Source of the DNA: Chloroflexota bacterium | GTDB lineage: Bacteria; Chloroflexota; Anaerolineae; Anaerolineales; Anaerolineaceae | Direction: 5' to 3' | Assembly (NCBI GenBank): GCA_012517865.1 | Contig: JAAYUC010000008.1 | Location: 85,767-149,766 of the forward strand | DNA: 64,000 nucleotides | Shown here: positions 29,774 to 38,297 of the stretch, one piece after another | How the letters are laid out: every line of letters starts with the position of its first letter | Numbering within the stretch: position 1 is the first letter of the stretch | Made by a program: the position numbers and the translations under genes | Notes under the pieces: generated by a model | The model's database searches: none | What the model saw: only the letters and a program-made list of their open reading frames with translations | What the model was told of the DNA's origin: nothing

Positions 29774-30760
29774 TCACAGAGATGATTCCTGCGTCTGCTT
29801 CGATAATTCATTTTCCTGGGTGAGCTGCAGAACGCGCAAAAAGTAATGAAAGCTGGCAATGATTAGCGCGCTGCTGACCAACGCGTGCCCAAAAATGCCG
29901 ACATACACCATCGGCGAGTCTGTTCCGGGAGATTGCCATAAAAGATTGGTCAGATAAGATATCAGGACCGCCAGAATCACGAACAGCGAAGTCGCTGAAT
30001 AATACGGCCGCAGCAACCGAATGCTGGTGCGAATGCCCTGCCAAAGGTTTTGATTGAGGATAAGGACTGCGTGCGGGGCAAACAGAGCGGGCAGAAACAT
30101 CGAAATAAGCACCATTGCCGCGAAAAAATAAGCCAGCAACCCAAGGAAGGGGTGCAGCAGGCTGAGCAGGCTCACCGCCAGACTTACCGGTACAGCAATC
30201 ATGAGCAGCACGGCCCAAAAGAGAACCGGCAGCAGAGCCAGATTGAGGAGAGCCCGCAGCGTTGGCTTCAGACCTTGTTTTTGGACTTCAAGGTAGGTTG
30301 GAAGGCCGCAGAGGTAAAAATAGAGCGCGCCAAGCAGAGCGCCGACAGTTCCAAACAAGAGCAAAAAGACCAGCGCTTTTCCTTCCGCGGTCACGGGTAC
30401 TTCGCCAAGCTTGCCGAAGGGGTTCTCCATGAAAACCCTGCTGGAGAGCAAGCTGGGTATCCCTAAGGGGTAAGAGCGCAGGGCGGAGGAAAGGCTGTAA
30501 GATTGGAAAAAAGTGTCTAAAGACGCGCTCAGGTCCGTCCAGAGCTGCTTAAGCTCAGCGGAAGCCTCAGTCAGCGGGTCGAACAGCGCCAGGTAACGAG
30601 CGGCAAGCGTTGAAATCGTATAGCGCGGGGCGAAGAGCAGGAGAAGGTCCAGCCCGAGTGGGAAAAGCAGCAGGTAAAGGTGCGAGCCGAGAGACTTAAA
30701 ACCAGACGCGATAGCGCTAAAGACATTAGGCTGTTTTCGTAGAACAAATCTGCTATCCAT
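29774..30760 (-). CDS. Multi-pass membrane protein of unknown function
   Basis: Several hydrophobic segments; abuts gyrB start. Confidence 0.75.
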   Translation of the reverse strand: MDSRFVLRKQPNVFSAIASGFKSLGSHLYLLLFPLGLDLLLLFAPRYTISTLAARYLALFDPLTEASAELKQLWTDLSASLDTFFQSYSLSSALRSYPLGIPSLLSSRVFMENPFGKLGEVPVTAEGKALVFLLLFGTVGALLGALYFYLCGLPTYLEVQKQGLKPTLRALLNLALLPVLFWAVLLMIAVPVSLAVSLLSLLHPFLGLLAYFFAAMVLISMFLPALFAPHAVLILNQNLWQGIRTSIRLLRPYYSATSLFVILAVLISYLTNLLWQSPGTDSPMVYVGIFGHALVSSALIIASFHYFLRVLQLTQENELSKQTQESSL

Positions 30761-30833
30761 AACCTATTAATTATACCACCTTTAAGAATTCTTCCTCTTC
30801 AGCATTCCGCGTACATGATGATAAAATTCTGGC

Positions 30834-31667
30834 ATGGCAGTAAAAAAGTACTTGCCGGATCTCAACCGCTTCAGCCTTGTGACAGCCTTATCTACGCTGA
30901 TGTTAGGGCTGACGTACGCCCTGCCGCCTTCATCAAGCGGGAACACGGCCAATATTTTGGGGATTAACTTCAGTTTTGAGGTAAACCTGTTTTCTCTCTT
31001 CCCACTGCTGATTGCCATCATTGCCCTGATAGGCGCGCTGTGGGTACTGCGCAGCCATCCCCATCTGCAGGAAGAACGTCGCAGTACCTGGCAGCTCTTG
31101 CCAAATGGAGTTTTGCCGGCTCTCAGCCTCTTCATTCTTGCTTTCACACTGAGGGAAATGGCCCGCAGCAATGTCTGGTGGGTGGTTTACGTGCTAGGCT
31201 CAGCATTTTTCGGCCTGGTTCTGGCAGCCGAATACAATGTGCTGGATTTTCGCTACGAGCTGCATCCTATCGCCTCGCTGGGGTTGATTGGCCTGTCCCA
31301 CAGCCTGTTCCTAATCCTTGCTGTGGTGCTGCGAACGGGCAGAATGCGCCTGTATGTCATTCTTCCCTTGATTCTTTTAGCCGCCGCGTTTATCAGCGTG
31401 CGCACGATTAACCTCCGCACGCAAGGAGCGTGGAAACCAGATTACGCGCTCCTGATTGCCATTCTGGGGGCGCAACTGGCAGTTGGTCTGCAGTATTTCT
31501 TCCTGAATCCGATGCAATATGGGCTGGTTTTGACTGCCGCCTTGTATTTATTGATAAGCACGGCCTGCGCGATAATTCAGAAATTAAAACTGCGCGAGTT
31601 CGTTGTAGAGCCCGTGTTGATGTGCCTGCTTTGCGTCAGTTTGTTACTTCTGATTGGAAGGCTGTAA
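30834..31667 (+). CDS. Multi-pass membrane protein of unknown function
   Basis: Multiple hydrophobic helices. Confidence 0.75.
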   Translation: MAVKKYLPDLNRFSLVTALSTLMLGLTYALPPSSSGNTANILGINFSFEVNLFSLFPLLIAIIALIGALWVLRSHPHLQEERRSTWQLLPNGVLPALSLFILAFTLREMARSNVWWVVYVLGSAFFGLVLAAEYNVLDFRYELHPIASLGLIGLSHSLFLILAVVLRTGRMRLYVILPLILLAAAFISVRTINLRTQGAWKPDYALLIAILGAQLAVGLQYFFLNPMQYGLVLTAALYLLISTACAIIQKLKLREFVVEPVLMCLLCVSLLLLIGRL

Positions 31668-31672
31668 AACCG

Positions 31673-32512
31673 CTATCCCGCGCCGCGTTCTTTAAGTACC
31701 TCTTTCAGCAGCGCCCGCAGGTTGTTCTGATGGAGTTCTTCCGCCACGCCGCCAAGGCTGACCCTGCTTTTGCCGCTCATTTCAATATCCTGCGCCTGAA
31801 GGAATTGAAGCGGATCTTTTCGGCGGGCGGCGGCCCTGGCAATCTTCTGAATGCTGCGCAGATAAGCCAGATTGGAGGCAGTGGCGTCCTCAATTTCTCC
31901 CCGCAAAATGATGTCTCCGTGCCCCTGGACGATGTTTTCCAGGCTCATTTTGCCAATCTCGCTGATGGTCTTTACAGCGTCTTCCAGATTTCCGCCGACG
32001 ATGAACGGCACAGCCATAAAAGCGTCCCCCGCAAAGAGAATCCGGTCTTCTTCTACCAGGACGGAGATACTGTCCGCCGTATGCCCGGGCGTGGCAAAAA
32101 TTTGGAGCTGCTTTTTACCCACGCGCAGACTGATGCTGCCTTCCGCGAATGTAATGTGGGGAGCGATGATACTGATTTCCCGGAAGTAGGGATTATCCTG
32201 CCCGGCTTCTTCCAGGGCGCTTCGGCTTTTGGTCAGCATAAGTTCACGGCAAAGGGAGTGGCCAATCACAACAGCCTCTGGGAAATAGGAATTGCCCCAG
32301 CTGTGGTCGGCGTGGTGGTGGGTGTTAATGATGTACCGGACAGGCACCAGCAGGTCGTTTTCCAGAAATTCTTTAATTTGAGTAGTTTCCTGAGGAATGA
32401 GGGTGTCAATCAAAACAGCCCACTGCGGGCCAATGACTGCCCCTGCTGTTACTTGCGCGTAGAATTCACTTTGAAACCAATAAACATTTTCTGAAACTCG
32501 TTCCCGTTGCAT
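31673..32512 (-). CDS. MBL-fold metallo-hydrolase
   Basis: NTHHHADHSWGN, PGHTADSISVLVEEDRILFAGDAF, QGHGDIILRGE. Confidence 0.92.
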   Translation of the reverse strand: MQRERVSENVYWFQSEFYAQVTAGAVIGPQWAVLIDTLIPQETTQIKEFLENDLLVPVRYIINTHHHADHSWGNSYFPEAVVIGHSLCRELMLTKSRSALEEAGQDNPYFREISIIAPHITFAEGSISLRVGKKQLQIFATPGHTADSISVLVEEDRILFAGDAFMAVPFIVGGNLEDAVKTISEIGKMSLENIVQGHGDIILRGEIEDATASNLAYLRSIQKIARAAARRKDPLQFLQAQDIEMSGKSRVSLGGVAEELHQNNLRALLKEVLKERGAG

Positions 32513-32589
32513 AGAAATATCCTGTTGGTTCCGCTAATTTGAACCATAGAATAGCATATTCGATATTAAAAGTCAAAAAACGGAAAAAA

Positions 32590-35268
32590 TCAGGATTTTC
32601 GGCGTGTCAGCAAAATGAACAACCCGCCAGCCGCAGCGGTGAGCACAACAATCAAGGGCACGAGCCATATGACCCGATTCTGGTAGCGGTCTGTTTTCTC
32701 CAGTTCCTGCCCACCTGATGGAACAATCGCGGTAGGTGAGTTTGTTGGAGTCTGCGCTGTGTTGTCAGGAGGGATGGTCACAACAATCATCGTGGGGTTT
32801 TCATCCGGACCCGGAGAAGCTTCGGTGATGATAGGCGCGTAGGTTACCACCGGATAAGGTTCTGATTGACCGGTCTGGCTGGGCATGGGGCTGGGAAAGC
32901 CGGTTTGTGTGCCTGTAACAAGCCGCGTGGGCGTCGGGAAGCGTGACGTCGCGGTTCTTACAACGACCGGTGTATTGGTGAGATAACGACTGGTTGGCGA
33001 GCGATACACGTACGGCGTGCGCGTTGGGGTGGATGTGCGGGTATTGGTTCTGGTGAATGTTAGGGTGACCGAGCCGGTTCTTGTGGGCGTCAGGGTGTGG
33101 GTGGGTGTCAGCGTCAGGGTGGTGGTCGGGGTTTTGGTCGCGCTGAGGATTGTTACCGGCCCAAACAGCTGAAGCGTCAGTCCTTCGCTGTTCACAACTT
33201 CCAGTTTGTAATAGTAGGTTTTGCCGAACTGTACGGTGGTATCGGTGTACGTATAGATGCCGCCCAGGAAGGGATTTCCCACAGCGGGAATTAACCCGGA
33301 AATGCGGAAAAACGGCCCTGCGCTGTTCTCGCTGCGCAGGATGTGGAAGCCGCCCACGTTATTTTCGCTGACAGTGGACCAGGTCAGGTCCGTCTGGTTT
33401 ACCTTGTAAGTGCCTGTAAAGCCCTCCTCGGTTAACTGGACGCCCAAAGGCAGCGGCAGACCGACAATAAAGGGCGTCCTGTTCAGGTCCTGAGCAAGAT
33501 TTGGCCGGCCGGAAACATCAAGTGTCATGGTGATGGTCTTTTGGGTTAAATCGCACTGCACCATCTGTCCGCTCGCGCCGCCGGCTCCGCTTCCCTGAGG
33601 GGCTTCACCAACTTTGTCCCACTTATCTGTCACAGAATTTTTCGGGTCGAACCACCAAAGAGGGTAGTTCTGAGGGTTATCCGGCTGCCCGCAGTACGTC
33701 TGGGATTCAATTGCAGCCTGGCAGGAGCTGTTCAGATTGTACTTAAACGCTGCCACCAAATCGGACTCCCCCGATGGTGTGGAGCCAAGAAAGATATCGT
33801 AAAAACTGCTGCACGGGGTGATAGGCTCAGTGCCGTAACCAATAAATGGCACATTGGTCTCGGAGCCCTGGCCGTGGTCGACGACATAAAGCCAATAATC
33901 TTCGCCTGCTGTTCGGCGGATGTTTAGCGCTGAACCAAATAAGCTCATCCCGCTGGTCGTGACCTGCACGAGCTGTCCGGAAACGCCTGCTTGCTGCGCA
34001 AGAATAGCCGCGCCAAGCTGACTGCCCGGCGAGAAAGCACAATTGGCAGAAGCGGTTGCTGGTGAAAGTCCGGGCCCCCAAAAGTTGTGGTCCACCAGCC
34101 CTTTGGCGGGGGCGCCGCAATCTACCTGAGTGGACCCGGCGTTATTCAGGATGTTGTTCGCTACAGCGGTGAGCGTGCCGGAGCCCGTCAGGCCGGTCCT
34201 GCGTATCGCGAAGCCGATATTATTGGTGATGTGGTTGAACTGAACAAGCAGATTTCCGCTGTTATCCTCGTATAAAATCGCGTGCGCGCCTTGCTGCAAC
34301 GTGTTGTTTTGAATCGTGACCGGCTGGCTGCTGTTCACGCGCAACAGGTTTCTCGAAACCGTAGCGCATTCGCCGTCGTTGATGCTCAATTTCTGGACTG
34401 TAACCTGGCTGGTAATTCCCAGCATCGGCGCGGAACAGGTGCTGCCGGCCGCGGTCAGAACGCTGGTCCCGGTCCCTTGCAGGACAAAAAACGGCCGGTT
34501 GATAAGCACCTCATTGGATTTAATTGGATAGGTGCCGAGGATATTGATGGTAACCGGTGACGAAAGGCTGCCATTCGGGAGCGCGTCCAACGCGTCCTTG
34601 AGCCCGGTGCCCAAACCTCCCGGAAGGTCGTCCCCGCTGTTAATAAAACAGGGTGAATTCAGGCTGCAGGCTCCGCTGTCTGCCGCGACATAAGCATTCA
34701 GTACCTGCGAGGGAACCAGATTAATCGCCAGGGAGGCACTGCTTTTTTCACTCCATACGCCGGCGGAATCTTTCTCAAGAACATGAAACCGAATGGAGCC
34801 ATTTTGCACCGCGAGTTTGTTCAGGCGCAATGCCAGATTAAGCTGGTCGGCAACGCTGGCGGTATGCAGCGCCTGGACGCTGACAACGAGATTCTCATTA
34901 GTAAAAGTGTTGCCCCCACAATTCTCGACAGGGGAATAGATGACGTTGCTTACCAGGCCTTTGGGAGAAATTGAGCCAGTAGCGTAATCCGTGAACGGTA
35001 TCAGGGACGGATTATCAGAGCCTCCGCTGGATGTCACGCAAATCATGACATTTTCTGAGCTGGTGAAAACAGGTTCGACAGGGAAAGACAGGCGCATGTT
35101 CAGGCGCTGGCCCGCGGCGCAGCCGTCCAGAGGGCAGCCAGCGGGAGACAGCAGCTCCAGCGCGGTAACCTGCTTGGCTTTTGACAGAACTAAACCTGTG
35201 CCTGAGAAAAAAAGCAGGACAATTACCAACAGCGGGAAGAATCTGCGGAAATCAACAGTAGGTTTCAC
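32590..35268 (-). CDS. Secreted/cell-surface protein: beta-helix-like region, Thr/Pro-rich linker, C-terminal TM anchor
   Basis: N-terminal hydrophobic signal, NSSQPVTIQNNTLQQGAHAILYEDNSGNLLVQFNHITNN, TPTRTxx repeats, C-terminal TM plus RRKS. Confidence 0.85.
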   Translation of the reverse strand: MKPTVDFRRFFPLLVIVLLFFSGTGLVLSKAKQVTALELLSPAGCPLDGCAAGQRLNMRLSFPVEPVFTSSENVMICVTSSGGSDNPSLIPFTDYATGSISPKGLVSNVIYSPVENCGGNTFTNENLVVSVQALHTASVADQLNLALRLNKLAVQNGSIRFHVLEKDSAGVWSEKSSASLAINLVPSQVLNAYVAADSGACSLNSPCFINSGDDLPGGLGTGLKDALDALPNGSLSSPVTINILGTYPIKSNEVLINRPFFVLQGTGTSVLTAAGSTCSAPMLGITSQVTVQKLSINDGECATVSRNLLRVNSSQPVTIQNNTLQQGAHAILYEDNSGNLLVQFNHITNNIGFAIRRTGLTGSGTLTAVANNILNNAGSTQVDCGAPAKGLVDHNFWGPGLSPATASANCAFSPGSQLGAAILAQQAGVSGQLVQVTTSGMSLFGSALNIRRTAGEDYWLYVVDHGQGSETNVPFIGYGTEPITPCSSFYDIFLGSTPSGESDLVAAFKYNLNSSCQAAIESQTYCGQPDNPQNYPLWWFDPKNSVTDKWDKVGEAPQGSGAGGASGQMVQCDLTQKTITMTLDVSGRPNLAQDLNRTPFIVGLPLPLGVQLTEEGFTGTYKVNQTDLTWSTVSENNVGGFHILRSENSAGPFFRISGLIPAVGNPFLGGIYTYTDTTVQFGKTYYYKLEVVNSEGLTLQLFGPVTILSATKTPTTTLTLTPTHTLTPTRTGSVTLTFTRTNTRTSTPTRTPYVYRSPTSRYLTNTPVVVRTATSRFPTPTRLVTGTQTGFPSPMPSQTGQSEPYPVVTYAPIITEASPGPDENPTMIVVTIPPDNTAQTPTNSPTAIVPSGGQELEKTDRYQNRVIWLVPLIVVLTAAAGGLFILLTRRKS

Positions 35269-35346
35269 AATCGCCTGACCTGCCTACATTATAACATCAG
35301 GATGAGCGCTGCAAGAACAGACCTATGATTATGCTAAAATTTGCGC

Positions 35347-36219
35347 ATGAATGGTGTCAAAAAAATACTCAGAACAGTGGATTTATTTTTTGTTTTCAGC
35401 GGCGTGTTTACATACCTGTTAGGCGCGGTTCTGGCCCGGCGCTCGGGCGGCGCGCTGAATGCCGCAGTGCTGGTCCTGGGATTAATCTTTTTCCTGCTGC
35501 TTTACTTGCTGGAACGTAGTTTCAATTATCTGACCAGCTCACGTATCAGCCTTTTTTCTAAGTACATTCGCAATAACAAACTGAGCTCCGCGGATGTAGT
35601 TGCTTTTCTTTTATTCCTGTCCTTCAGCCTGGTCTTTTGCCTGTATTATCTGCTGAGAGAAGGGGGGCTTTCGCCAAAATCCTGGCTGTGGCTGGCGCTG
35701 TTGGCTTTTGGACTGTTAATAAACATCACCGCGATTCGATTATGGGGTCTTCCATACCGTTGGCTTACAGACGCGCTGGTTGCGGCGCCGCTGGCTTTAT
35801 TCAGCGGGGCTGTCCTGCAAAAGATCGCGTCTGAACGCATGCTCTTTTTTCTCAGCCTGCCGTTGTTCTTTTTATTTCTTGCTTCATCATCAGCGCTTTT
35901 ATACGAAAAGTACGAGGCCGATTCGGCAAACAGCCGGCCTTCGCTCCTGACTGTCATCGGCTGGGAACGGGCCATGACTTTGCATCATGTACTGCTCCTT
36001 TGCGCGTATTTATGCTTTGGTATTTATTTTTACATCAGCGGTTCGTGGTCAATCGCGTGGCCGGTGGTTTTTATGGCGTCCATCAGCCTTCTGGAGGTAT
36101 TCCAGCTCGAACGGATTGCGCGCGGTCTTAAACCATTATGGGGGGTGCTTCGGGTGACGGCCGTGTTCCAATATTTAGGGGCTTTGTATATCCTTTTGTT
36201 TGCGTTTCTGACCCGTTGA
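35347..36219 (+). CDS. Multi-pass membrane protein of unknown function
   Basis: Hydrophobic helices throughout; ATG start at 35347 preferred over TTG at 35341. Confidence 0.7.
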   Translation: MNGVKKILRTVDLFFVFSGVFTYLLGAVLARRSGGALNAAVLVLGLIFFLLLYLLERSFNYLTSSRISLFSKYIRNNKLSSADVVAFLLFLSFSLVFCLYYLLREGGLSPKSWLWLALLAFGLLINITAIRLWGLPYRWLTDALVAAPLALFSGAVLQKIASERMLFFLSLPLFFLFLASSSALLYEKYEADSANSRPSLLTVIGWERAMTLHHVLLLCAYLCFGIYFYISGSWSIAWPVVFMASISLLEVFQLERIARGLKPLWGVLRVTAVFQYLGALYILLFAFLTR

Positions 36220-36260
36220 CCGTTAAATTTAAGTAATCTTTACTATTCAAAAGGAGAAAT

Positions 36261-36725
36261 ATGACCCCACAAATTGGCGACCTTGCGCCCGAATTCGAAC
36301 TTCCCGATCAGTATGGCGATGTGCATAAACTGAGCGATTACCGCGGTAAGAAAGTTATTCTTTATTTTTACCCAAAAGACAACACCCCTGGCTGCACAAC
36401 AGAGGCCTGCAATTTCCGGGATAATTACGCTTTGTTCCGGGCAAATGGTCTCCAGATTTTGGGTGTGAGCGCGGATAGCGTCAAGTCTCATAAAGCTTTT
36501 CAGGAAAAGTACTCGCTGCCTTTTTTGCTCCTGGCTGATTCCGACCACGCGGTTTCGGAAGCCTACGGTGTATGGGCGTTAAAGAAGATGATGGGACGCG
36601 AATATTTCGGCATCGTGCGCACCACTTTCGTCATTGACGAGGAAGGGAAAATTATCGGAGTGTACGAGAAAGTAAAGCCTGAGGAGCACGCTCAGGAAAT
36701 CATTCAGGACCTGAAACTCGGTTAA
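36261..36725 (+). CDS. bcp: Thioredoxin-dependent thiol peroxidase/peroxiredoxin (Bcp type)
   Basis: LYFYPKDNTPGCTTEACNFRDNY. Confidence 0.95.
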   Translation: MTPQIGDLAPEFELPDQYGDVHKLSDYRGKKVILYFYPKDNTPGCTTEACNFRDNYALFRANGLQILGVSADSVKSHKAFQEKYSLPFLLLADSDHAVSEAYGVWALKKMMGREYFGIVRTTFVIDEEGKIIGVYEKVKPEEHAQEIIQDLKLG

Positions 36726-36730
36726 TAAAG

Positions 36731-36757
36731 AAAAGGCTCCTTTTGGAGCCTTTTTAT
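36731..36757 (+). terminator. Rho-independent terminator
   Basis: AAAAGGCTCC-tttt-GGAGCCTTTTT. Confidence 0.9.
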
Positions 36758-36763
36758 ATTCCC

Positions 36764-37108
36764 TTACTTAAGCCGCAGAAGGATTTTTCCAGTCTTCCAA
36801 AGCTCTTCAAGCTGATAATAAACCCGTTTTTCCGGGGAAAAGAGGTGGACGACGACGGAACCGTAGTCCATTACCATCCAACCAGAGAGAGGAAGACCTT
36901 CGATATAGGGGTCGGCCATTCCGTCGTTTTTGCCTTTTTCCTGGGCGTTTTCGACCAGGCTGTTCAGCATGCGGTCGCTTGTGCCGGTGGCCAGAACAAA
37001 AAAATCTGTAAAATCAGAAACGCCGCGTAAATCCAAAAGCAGGATGTCCTCGGCGAGTTTTTCTTCCAGATAAGAGACAATTTTCTTTGCTTGTGTGATT
37101 GGTTCCAG
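36764..37108 (-). CDS. rsfS: Ribosome silencing factor RsfS (probable CTG start)
   Basis: LEPITQAKKIVSYLEEKLAEDILLLDLRGVSDFTDFFVLATGTSDR; in-frame TAG four codons upstream of CTG 37108; no ATG/GTG/TTG upstream of the conserved N-terminal helix. Confidence 0.85.
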   Translation of the reverse strand: MEPITQAKKIVSYLEEKLAEDILLLDLRGVSDFTDFFVLATGTSDRMLNSLVENAQEKGKNDGMADPYIEGLPLSGWMVMDYGSVVVHLFSPEKRVYYQLEELWKTGKILLRLK

Positions 37109-37128
37109 TTTGCACCTCTATGGAAAGT

Positions 37129-37710
37129 TTAACATATTTTCAAGGGAAAGCGGGATAATGCGGTATACACCGGCCTGCTTGGGGTGAGCACACTCTGGTA
37201 AAGGATGAGTTCCCTGAAATATTCGGGTTCTGCGTGGAATTCTTTTATCGCCGTGACCTGCTGCGCGACGCGCGCTTTCTGTTCATCGGATGCGTTTCTA
37301 TCCAGGCGGCCAAGCGTAAGGTGCGGTTTAAATCTGGTCTCATCCTCGAAACCCAGCGGCAGAAGCGCGCCGCGCAAGTCTTCTGCCAGCTGCCTGAGCT
37401 TTGGGTTATTATCCAATCCCAGCCAGATGGTTTGCGCGTTCCGCAGGGAAGGGAAACAGCCTGCTCCAGAAAGCCGGACAGGTATCCTTGGGAAATTCTC
37501 CGCTACGGCCGCGAGGCGCGGCGCGATGTGACGGATCTTGACATCCGGAACTTCCCCGAGGAACTGTAAGGTGAGATGGTACAAATCTGGCGAGACCCAA
37601 CGGATTGGTACTCCGCGCAGTTTTTCCTGGAGTTCCTTTGAAATAGCCCCCACCTTCGTAAGCGTGTCCTGAGAAAAATCGCAAGCAACAAATAAGCGCA
37701 CCAATTTCAC
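37129..37710 (-). CDS. thpR: RNA 2',3'-cyclic phosphodiesterase (ThpR/LigT family)
   Basis: Two HxTx motifs: YHLTLQFLGEV and PHLTLGRL. Confidence 0.92.
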   Translation of the reverse strand: MKLVRLFVACDFSQDTLTKVGAISKELQEKLRGVPIRWVSPDLYHLTLQFLGEVPDVKIRHIAPRLAAVAENFPRIPVRLSGAGCFPSLRNAQTIWLGLDNNPKLRQLAEDLRGALLPLGFEDETRFKPHLTLGRLDRNASDEQKARVAQQVTAIKEFHAEPEYFRELILYQSVLTPSRPVYTALSRFPLKIC

Positions 37711-37815
37711 AGCACTATTATATCAAGCGGGCCTGACAGGGCGCGCAAAATTCCGGTTTTTTTCAAAAACAATCCGGCAAGAAAAACCTTGCGCGCTCTT
37801 TTCAGATAAGTTGAA

Positions 37816-38031
37816 TTATGGTATAAGAAAAGTACCCTGCTGTGTTTGTGATGCGGCCATTAAGTTTTGTACCAACACCTTTAAAATTGGTTCAAGCTCA
37901 TGCCAGGTGATGTGATAGACTTCGGTCAAGACTGATCCTGCAGGGAGAACCAGTCCTGCCTTTCGCAGGTTCAAAACATCTCCGCACACGGCATAGCGGG
38001 GAGGCCTTATTCTTAACGGGGGCTGCAACAA
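37816..38031 (-). CDS. Small hypothetical ORF (71 aa), uncertain
   Basis: Open frame only; lies just upstream of the glmS-like RNA on the other strand. Confidence 0.3.
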   Translation of the reverse strand: MLQPPLRIRPPRYAVCGDVLNLRKAGLVLPAGSVLTEVYHITWHELEPILKVLVQNLMAASQTQQGTFLIP

Positions 38032-38048
38032 CCAAATAACAAAGATTT

Positions 38049-38233
38049 AGCGGCTGAGTCTCATTTTGAGATGACGAGGTGGAGGTTCCTTCTCGCGAGA
38101 GGAGTGTTAACCCGGTTTCCGGGGAAAATCGATAGATCAGCGGATGCCTCCGAAACCTATCACGGGTTTCAATCTTCCTGTATTAAGCAGTAACTAAAAC
38201 CGAAGGGCGACCTGCGGCACAAAAAATGCTTAG
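38049..38233 (+). ncRNA. glmS-ribozyme-class RNA in the glnA leader
   Basis: A|GCGGC start; P1 GTCTCA-TTT-TGAGAT (38058-38072); GACGAGG-TGGAGGTT core; P2 GGAGG (38081-85)/CCTCC (38147-51); ATC-GATA-GAT; GCGGATGCCTCC; P3 GAAACC/GGGTTTC (38152-38170); AAAACC-GAAGG-GCGA-CCTGC-GGC P4.1-like (38200-38217); P4 TTAAGCA (38183-89)/TGCTTAG (38227-33). Strings closely resemble remembered B. subtilis and T. tengcongensis glmS ribozymes. Confidence 0.82.
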
Positions 38234-38297
38234 TGAGCAGACCGGCTTCAGGTCTGAAATCGCTGAAGCATTTAATCTGTTTAATGAGGAGACTGCC

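Noticed and set aside
31430-32494. 354-aa plus-strand ORF
   Set aside because: Antisense to the MBL-fold gene and overlaps the membrane protein gene; no motifs.
32920-33150. Repetitive stretch considered as tandem repeat/CRISPR-like array
   Set aside because: Irregular repeats encode a TPTxT-rich linker of the cell-surface protein; no constant repeat/spacer structure.
36764-37036. Track ORF for rsfS starting at TTG 37036
   Set aside because: Truncates the conserved N-terminal helix; replaced by a CTG-start model at 37108.
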